Positions 33,295 to 37,788 of a stretch of DNA of 37,788 nucleotides are shown here, one piece after another. Within the stretch, counting starts at the first letter, position 1. The number at the start of each line of letters is the position of its first letter. The stretch is taken from contig JAGXHE010000045.1 in the NCBI GenBank assembly GCA_024636445.1, positions 1 through 37,788 on the forward strand, written 5' to 3'. The notes beneath the pieces were generated by a model. The model had not been told where the DNA came from. It saw nothing but the letters and a program-made list of their open reading frames with translations, and did not search any database. The stretch comes from Sulfitobacter sp. Lineage in GTDB: Bacteria; Pseudomonadota; Alphaproteobacteria; Rhodobacterales; Rhodobacteraceae. Both the position numbers and the translations under genes were made by a program.

Positions 33295-33690
33295 GTCTCT
33301 CTCCTCGGTTTCAATAAAGTGTCCGGTCTGTCAGTTGTGGCCTTAATCCGTGTCGTGCCCGGCGTCGCGGTGCTCATCTCACCTCGGGGCTTTGTTGGTC
33401 AAACCCTACCAGCATCACGGGGAGCTGGATACGGCGGTCAAAGGCAACGGTTTCTCCCCCTTGGCGCCGCTGCCCGTGGCGCTGGATGCAGTGGCGCAAG
33501 ATCGTCGTGATCTTCATATAGGCGCCACGTGCTCGTTTTCGACAGAAACCGGATAGATCAACTGTTTGGCAACGCCCGGAGCAAGACGTGAGAACGAAAG
33601 CCAGTCGCTTTGCCCGGGATGCGACCGGGCAGGGGCCTGAAATGCCAAATTTGCTGATGCGCTCAATGATCCTTGTGTTAATTCAGTGTT
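33295..33690. other. 396-bp intergenic region before the antiporter gene
   Basis: No supported gene. Two short open frames (33286-33510 and 33350-33556) overlap in different frames and show no motif. A perfect 7-bp palindrome (TGCCCGG 33611-33617 / CCGGGCA 33625-33631) lies about 60 bases before the antiporter ATG. The left edge must hold the promoter of the hydrolase gene and the right edge that of the antiporter. Confidence 0.5.
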
Positions 33691-36204
33691 ATGGACATCG
33701 TGATCGTCACAACCGTCATTGCATCGCTGTTTCTCATCATCGGGGTGGCGGAGCCGTTGGCCGCGCGCCTACGGCTTCCCTACACCGTGATTTTGGCCAT
33801 TCTTGGTATCTTGATCGCTGTCGGCGCGATATTCTTCCTGCGGACCGAGTTGACGGACGCGCTGAACCCTGTGGCCGAGGCGATCCTGGGGCTGCCGATC
33901 CGGTCCAATGTCTTTCTCTATGTCTTCTTGCCGACACTTCTGTTTCAGGCAACGCTGGGGATGAACCTGCGCCGGATGCTGGACGACTGGGTGCCGATCC
34001 TTGTTCTGGCCATCGTTGCGGTGGTCGTGGCGACACTCAGCGTGGGCTATGCGCTGTCCTGGGCCAGTGCCTTGCCTTTGGCGGCCTGTCTGCTGATCGG
34101 GGCCATCGTTTCCACCACCGACCCGTCTGCCGTCGTCACGATCTTTCGGTCGATATCGGCACCGCGTCGCCTTTCGCGGATCATTGAGGGCGAGAGTCTG
34201 CTCAACGACGCGGCGGCCATCGCACTGTTTGGCCTGTTCATGGGCTTCGTGATGCTGGGTATTCCAGACCCGGACCTCGGCCAGGCGCTGACCCGCTTTC
34301 CACTGCTGATTGGCGGCGGTGCCTTCACGGGTTGGCTAGCGGCGCGGGTGGCGGTCTGGCTGATGTCGTCCTTTGGGCGCTATGAGCTGGCGCAGATATC
34401 CATTTCGGTAGCTCTTCCCTACCTTGCCTATATCGGCGCGGAACAAAGCATTGGCGCATCGGGGGTCATCGCCGTTGTTGCGGCAGGGCTGACCCTGAAC
34501 CTCACGGGGCCGGGGCGATTGCCACCGCAGGCCTGGGCAAACCTGCGCGAGATCTGGGATGTGCTGGCGCATTGGGCGGGCGCGCTGATCTTTATCCTCG
34601 CCGCGCTTTTGATTCCACGGTTGCTGGAAGAGGTCCGGATCGCGGACTTCGCACTGGTCGGCGTGGTGATCCTCGCGGCCATCGCCGCGCGCGTTGCGGT
34701 GCTGTTCGGGCTGCTTCCTCTGCTGACACTCCTGCGCGTCTCGCCCGTGGTCGAGCGGCCCTACCGGGTTGCGATCCTCTGGGGCGGCTTGCGGGGGGCG
34801 GTGACGCTGGCCCTGGCGCTGGCGGTCACAGAGAGCTTCCGGGTGCCCGACGGTATCCAGCGCGTGGTGGGCATTCTTGCCACCGGCTTTACGCTTTTTA
34901 CCCTGATCGTGCAGGGGACGACGTTGCGCTGGGTCATCGGCCGGCTGGGGCTCGACCGGCTGTCATCGATTGATGAAGCGCTGTCGCGACAGGTGGTCGC
35001 CGTGGCGCTGCAAACCGTGCGAGAGGATGTTGCCCGCACCACCGAAAATTATGACCTGAGCCATGACATTGTCCGCTCGGAAGCCAAGACCTTTGGCAAA
35101 AGATTGGAACAAGCCGTTCACACCGCAGAAGACAGCGCCGACATCCTTGATCGTGACCGGGTGACACTCGGCTTGATCGCGCTGGCCGGTCACGAAAGGG
35201 ATACCATCCTTGCCAGGGTGCGCGAACGCACGATTTCGGCCCGGATGGCCGATCAGATCCTGTCGGATGCAGACCGCTTGATCGAAGGTGCGCGGTCTGG
35301 CGGGCGTACTGGCTATCAACGCGCCGCGCGTCGTGGTGTCGCCTATGGTCTTGGCTTTCGTGCGGCGGTCTTGCTGCACGCAAGGCTGCGTATTTCCAAC
35401 CCGCTTGTTCGCATGACGGCGGACCGGTTCGAGGCGCTGTTGTCGCAACGGCTGGTCCTGCGGGATCTTGGGTCCTTCATCGACGGGCGTATCCGCCGCA
35501 TCCACGGTCGACGGTTGGCAGATCTGCTGCAAGAACTCCTTGGCCGCCGGATCGAAGGTGTCACGACCGCACTTGAAGGGCTGCGGTTGCAATATCCGGG
35601 CTATGCCGAGGAGCTTGAACGCCGGTTCATCCGCCGCACCGCGCTGCGGCTGGAAGAACGCGAATACACCACCATGCGCGAGGACGGTCTGATCGGTGCC
35701 GAGGTTTACACCAAGCTGATGGAAGACCTTGCCGCGCGCCGTGCAGCGGCCGAAGAACGTCCGCCTCTAGATATCGCTCTCCAGCGGACAGAGCTGATGC
35801 GACAACTTCCGCTTTTTCAGGATATGGACGACGCGGCCCTGAAGCGGCTGGGGCGGGCGTTTCAGACCCGTTATGTCAATGCGGGTGATATGATCATCCG
35901 CAAGGATGCCGTGGCAAAGAGCGTGTTCTTTATAGCCTCGGGTGCTGTGGACCTGGAAGCCGCGGGCCAGACCTGGCGGCTGGGTCGCGGTGAAATGTTC
36001 GGGCAGTTGGCGGTCTTGATGAAAAAAGCGCGTCGTGCCGAAGTGCGCGCGATCGCACCTTGCACGCTTCTTGTGCTTGACGAAGCCCGTTTTCGGCGGC
36101 TCCTGGATCGCAGCACCGCCCTGCAGGAGGCGGTGCGCACCAGTGCCGAAAAACGAGGGATCGAACCGCAAGGGTTTCTTCCCAAAGGCGTTGAACACCG
36201 CTGA
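33691..36204 (+). CDS. CPA1-type Na+/H+ antiporter with C-terminal cyclic nucleotide-binding-like domain
   Basis: An 837-residue fusion. Residues 1 to about 420 hold 12 or so helices of the NhaP/NHE family, with the ion-site region DPSAVV and EGESLLNDAAAI (166-177) and the GGLRGAVTLALALA motif. A long helical cytoplasmic linker follows (about 430-695). Residues 703-820 form a cNMP-binding-type beta barrel (LPLFQDMDDAALKRLGRAF, GRGEMFGQLAVL, RRAEVRAIAPC). The canonical cyclic-nucleotide pocket Arg is in a changed setting (KARRAEVRA), so ligand binding is unsure. Probably exchanges Na+ or K+ for H+, important in a marine cell. Start ATG 33691 has only a weak ribosome site. Confidence 0.92.
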   Translation: MDIVIVTTVIASLFLIIGVAEPLAARLRLPYTVILAILGILIAVGAIFFLRTELTDALNPVAEAILGLPIRSNVFLYVFLPTLLFQATLGMNLRRMLDDWVPILVLAIVAVVVATLSVGYALSWASALPLAACLLIGAIVSTTDPSAVVTIFRSISAPRRLSRIIEGESLLNDAAAIALFGLFMGFVMLGIPDPDLGQALTRFPLLIGGGAFTGWLAARVAVWLMSSFGRYELAQISISVALPYLAYIGAEQSIGASGVIAVVAAGLTLNLTGPGRLPPQAWANLREIWDVLAHWAGALIFILAALLIPRLLEEVRIADFALVGVVILAAIAARVAVLFGLLPLLTLLRVSPVVERPYRVAILWGGLRGAVTLALALAVTESFRVPDGIQRVVGILATGFTLFTLIVQGTTLRWVIGRLGLDRLSSIDEALSRQVVAVALQTVREDVARTTENYDLSHDIVRSEAKTFGKRLEQAVHTAEDSADILDRDRVTLGLIALAGHERDTILARVRERTISARMADQILSDADRLIEGARSGGRTGYQRAARRGVAYGLGFRAAVLLHARLRISNPLVRMTADRFEALLSQRLVLRDLGSFIDGRIRRIHGRRLADLLQELLGRRIEGVTTALEGLRLQYPGYAEELERRFIRRTALRLEEREYTTMREDGLIGAEVYTKLMEDLAARRAAAEERPPLDIALQRTELMRQLPLFQDMDDAALKRLGRAFQTRYVNAGDMIIRKDAVAKSVFFIASGAVDLEAAGQTWRLGRGEMFGQLAVLMKKARRAEVRAIAPCTLLVLDEARFRRLLDRSTALQEAVRTSAEKRGIEPQGFLPKGVEHR

Positions 36205-36469
36205 AAATATCGCCGGACATGTGCTTTGTCGGCAACCACGAAGAGCGATTGGCCAAGCAAGCCCATCAGGACACTCAATCCCGCGCTACCTTGGGATCTA
36301 CATCACGCGCCGGAGCAAACCCTTGCGAGGAAACTCACAGATCGAAGGAATGCTATCACCACTAGAGATTGATCATATTCATTGGGACAGTGGAATCCAC
36401 TGCGCAGCGATAAGTGTGAACCTGCTTAATTAGCGGCCTTGGAATATCGCGCCAAGTCATTGAATTTAT
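36205..36469. other. non-coding stretch between antiporter gene and tRNA-Cys fragment
   Basis: No ORF with motif or ribosome site is seen in these 265 bases. An imperfect hairpin (GCCGGACA / TGTCGGC, about 36213-36234) just after the antiporter stop may be its terminator. The base mix becomes more A/T-rich toward the tRNA-like sequence. Confidence 0.45.
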
Positions 36470-36545
36470 TGGAGGCGAGTAGGAGAATCGAACTCCTGTA
36501 CACGGATTTGCAATCCGCGCACTGCCATTGAATAAGCTACACAAT
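36470..36545 (-). pseudogene. tRNA-Cys (GCA) with intact 3' half and broken 5' half; candidate attachment site
   Basis: Reading the minus strand, the 3' half is perfect: anticodon stem-loop 36502-36518 with anticodon GCA (36509-36511), 4-base variable loop, T-arm AGGAG-TTCGATT-CTCCT (36481-36497), acceptor 3' strand ACTCGCC, discriminator U typical of tRNA-Cys, and encoded CCA (36470-36472). The expected acceptor 5' strand GGCGAGT is absent; the bases there (about AATTGTG) cannot pair, and the D-stem is poor. The sequence is therefore a fragment, as left when an element integrates into a tRNA gene, or a decayed tRNA. Confidence 0.65.
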
Positions 36546-36799
36546 TTTGTAAACCAGAGCGCCATTCACTTGTGAGATATCAATGACTTACCTGTAGGTG
36601 TGTAAACCGTTTTAACGGCTCAAACAAGCGTAAAAGCCTGCCAGATGTTCTGACCACCCGTGCATCATTCTCCGCTTACCCATCAGTAAAGTTGGGTCGG
36701 CAAAATCTCAAAAGAGCTCTCTGGAAGTGCTGGCGGACTTAAAGTGCCTCGCCTCGCGACAGAAGTTCTTGTGCGATCTCTTGCACAACCAGTAGCAAG

Positions 36800-36821
36800 T
36801 GGCAGCCCGTAGGGGCTGCCA
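36800..36821. repeat. perfect 9-bp hairpin with GTAG loop
   Basis: TGGCAGCCC (36800-36808) and GGGCTGCCA (36813-36821) form a perfect stem around GTAG. No T-run follows, so it is not a standard intrinsic terminator; it could be a recombination or RNA structure element within the gene-poor region. Confidence 0.5.
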
Positions 36822-37110
36822 GAAGTTACTGAAACCTCAATAAAATATAGCTTTGGGTGTCCCACGAATTAGATCGCTGGGTCGAATAGAAATCAATGGG
36901 TTATGAAGGGAGTGTCCCACGAGCTTTTCTATGGTTCAGTGTCCGCACTGATGAAGTGCTAATTTTCTCTTCCCGCAGGCAGGAGTGGGCAAACAGGAGA
37001 CCGGCGACCTTTTCGGTCGCGGCAGTGGTCAAGGACGCACGACCGACAATTCGGGAGGATTGCGACGCGGCGCAGCCCGCTATCCGGGCGCGCAGGGCAC
37101 GCGCCCTTCA

Positions 37111-37228
37111 CGCCTCTTGATCTACGGCCCCCAGGAACTCCCGCAACGTCAGCGGCAGATTGCTTTTGAGAAACTCCGTCGCGAAACGCAACGTTTTGAG
37201 TTCCTTTGTGGGACGAGAAGTCTTTCAT
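37111..37228 (-). pseudogene. coding-like fragment, possibly a frameshifted helix-turn-helix protein N-terminus
   Basis: In one minus-strand frame, 38 codons read as well-behaved amphipathic protein (ELKTLRFATEFLKSN, then LPLTLREFLGAVDQEA) ending at TGA 37108-37110. An ATG at 37228 in the neighbouring frame (MKDFSSHK) would join it if one G of a GG pair near 37203 were removed. The pattern faintly recalls the first helices of MarR-type regulators on roseobacter islands. Identity is a guess; it is too short to act alone. Confidence 0.25.
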
Positions 37229-37428
37229 CGAAAACACGCCTTATGATCGGCCGATGAGCAGCCGTTACGTGGGTCGCGATGCCGAATGACACGACAGACT
37301 TTCGTTTGGGCATTTCGAGGCCCTTTCACGAAACGTATTGGAACAAACGCTAAGACATGTAGTTAATTCTGCAGCGTCCCCGGGAGGTGAACCTTCCGTG
37401 GGAGCGAACTTATATTTGAGGAGGCCCC

Positions 37429-37788
37429 ATGTCCTATTGGCGTTTCGCTGCGATGATTGCGACCTCGACGGTCGTGATGTTCGTCTTGATGTATCTCAAC
37501 ACCTACGCGCTCGAACACCTCTTTTGGAGCGAGACGCGCGTCTACATGGCCATCTTGATGGGCGCGACCATGGCGGTCATCATGCTCGGCTACATGCTGT
37601 CGATGTATTCGAACAAAGCTGTCAATGCGGCGATCTTCGCGGGCTCCGTGATCGTCTTCGCCGCATCTCTCTGGCTCGTTCGCAGCCAAGAGACGGTGCA
37701 AGACCGCTCCTTCATGAGCGCGATGATCCCGCACCACTCCATCGCCATCATGACATCTTCTCGCGCCGAGTTGAGCGATGCACGGGTC
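37429..37788 (+). CDS. DUF305 family membrane protein, 3' end cut by window
   Basis: The first 120 residues of a protein with three hydrophobic helices (about 5-24, 38-57 and 66-83), then the DUF305 signature FMSAMIPHHSIAIMTS at residues 95-110. DUF305 proteins with this three-helix front are often encoded beside copper and silver efflux genes on plasmids and genomic islands; the His pair and Met residues may bind metal. The exact function is unknown. A strong GAGGAGG lies at 37418-37424, just before ATG 37429. The hairpin GGGAGG-TGAA-CCTTCC (37383-37398) lies in the leader. Confidence 0.88.
   Translation, partial: MSYWRFAAMIATSTVVMFVLMYLNTYALEHLFWSETRVYMAILMGATMAVIMLGYMLSMYSNKAVNAAIFAGSVIVFAASLWLVRSQETVQDRSFMSAMIPHHSIAIMTSSRAELSDARV

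Larger units (their letters stand above)
36546..37428. other. gene-poor region with remnants between tRNA-Cys fragment and DUF305 gene
   Basis: No intact gene is supported in about 880 bases. Visible items are a perfect 9-bp hairpin (36800-36821), a direct repeat GTGTCCCACGA (36857-36867 and 36912-36922) and a short minus-strand coding-like fragment (37111-37228). The mixture fits eroded mobile DNA, but no transposase or integrase motif can be read. Confidence 0.5.

Noticed and set aside
33286-33556. Two short open frames in the region before the antiporter gene
   Set aside because: They overlap each other in different frames, one starts inside the hydrolase promoter region, and neither has a ribosome site or motif.
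36470-36545. Functional tRNA-Cys
   Set aside because: The acceptor 5' strand cannot pair with the 3' strand and the D-stem is poor, so a working cloverleaf is not supported.
36800-36821. Integron attC site or intrinsic terminator
   Set aside because: No integrase, no conserved R/L core sites and no T-run; it is only a perfect hairpin.
37383-37410. CueR/MerR-type metal operator upstream of the DUF305 gene
   Set aside because: CCTTCC is present, but the matching arm is too close and forms a 4-base-loop hairpin (GGGAGG-TGAA-CCTTCC), not the wide-spaced palindrome of CueR promoters.
1-37788. CRISPR array, rRNA operon or prophage
   Set aside because: No regularly spaced repeats, rRNA sequence, or phage structural, integrase or lysis motifs were seen on either strand.

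Overview
The window is a stretch of chromosome from an alphaproteobacterium, most likely of the Roseobacter group of the Rhodobacteraceae. The GC-rich coding, the order coxB-ctaB-(small ORF)-ctaG-coxC-SURF1-thrC-M16 peptidase, and two copies of a GC-rich intergenic repeat ending in a T-run all fit that group. Genus cannot be fixed from the sequence alone. Nearly all of positions 1-36204 is dense, ordinary chromosomal coding with many 1-4 base start/stop overlaps.

Layout. 1-6960 (+): aa3 cytochrome c oxidase subunits and assembly factors (coxB end, ctaB, a 53-residue membrane protein, ctaG, coxC, SURF1), then threonine synthase, an M16 zinc peptidase and a RimJ-type acetyltransferase. 7007-9312 (+): exported metallo-beta-lactamase-fold protein and a GlcD-type FAD oxidase. 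9424-12358 (-): adenine salvage unit mtnP / SDR remnant / DUF2269 membrane protein / apt, plus a flavin reductase-like protein. 12449-13795 (+): GNAT acetyltransferase and EcsC-like protein. 13799-16325 (-): molybdate transporter modABC. 16505-21892 (+): Nudix hydrolase, DUF1178 protein, SDR, aspartate kinase lysC and the nitrogen-PTS enzyme I ptsP. 22614-25791 (+): a galactonate-type sugar acid cluster (SDR, dgoK, dgoA, SMP-30 lactonase). 25927-27695 (+): lipid kinase-like protein and metallophosphoesterase. 28051-32318 (+): an Mla/MCE lipid transport operon (STAS-permease, ATPase, MCE protein, lipoprotein). 32392-33294 (-): dienelactone hydrolase-family protein. 33691-36204 (+): CPA1 Na+/H+ antiporter with a C-terminal cyclic-nucleotide-binding-like domain.

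From about 36205 the character changes: more than 1.2 kb without an intact gene, a tRNA-Cys whose 3' half is perfect but whose acceptor 5' strand is missing, short repeats and a hairpin, and then the start of a three-helix DUF305 protein of the kind often carried on copper/silver resistance islands. I read this as the edge of an integrated element that entered at a tRNA-Cys gene and lies to the right of the window.

The most interesting non-coding signals are an FNR-type box (27929-27942) placed at the class II activator distance from a good -10 element in front of the mla operon, and a pair of perfect inverted DnaA boxes (22164-22172 and 22239-22247) around a 7-bp palindrome in an AT-rich 720-bp gap. 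No wholly new multi-gene system was found. No CRISPR array, rRNA, intact transposase or integrase is visible.
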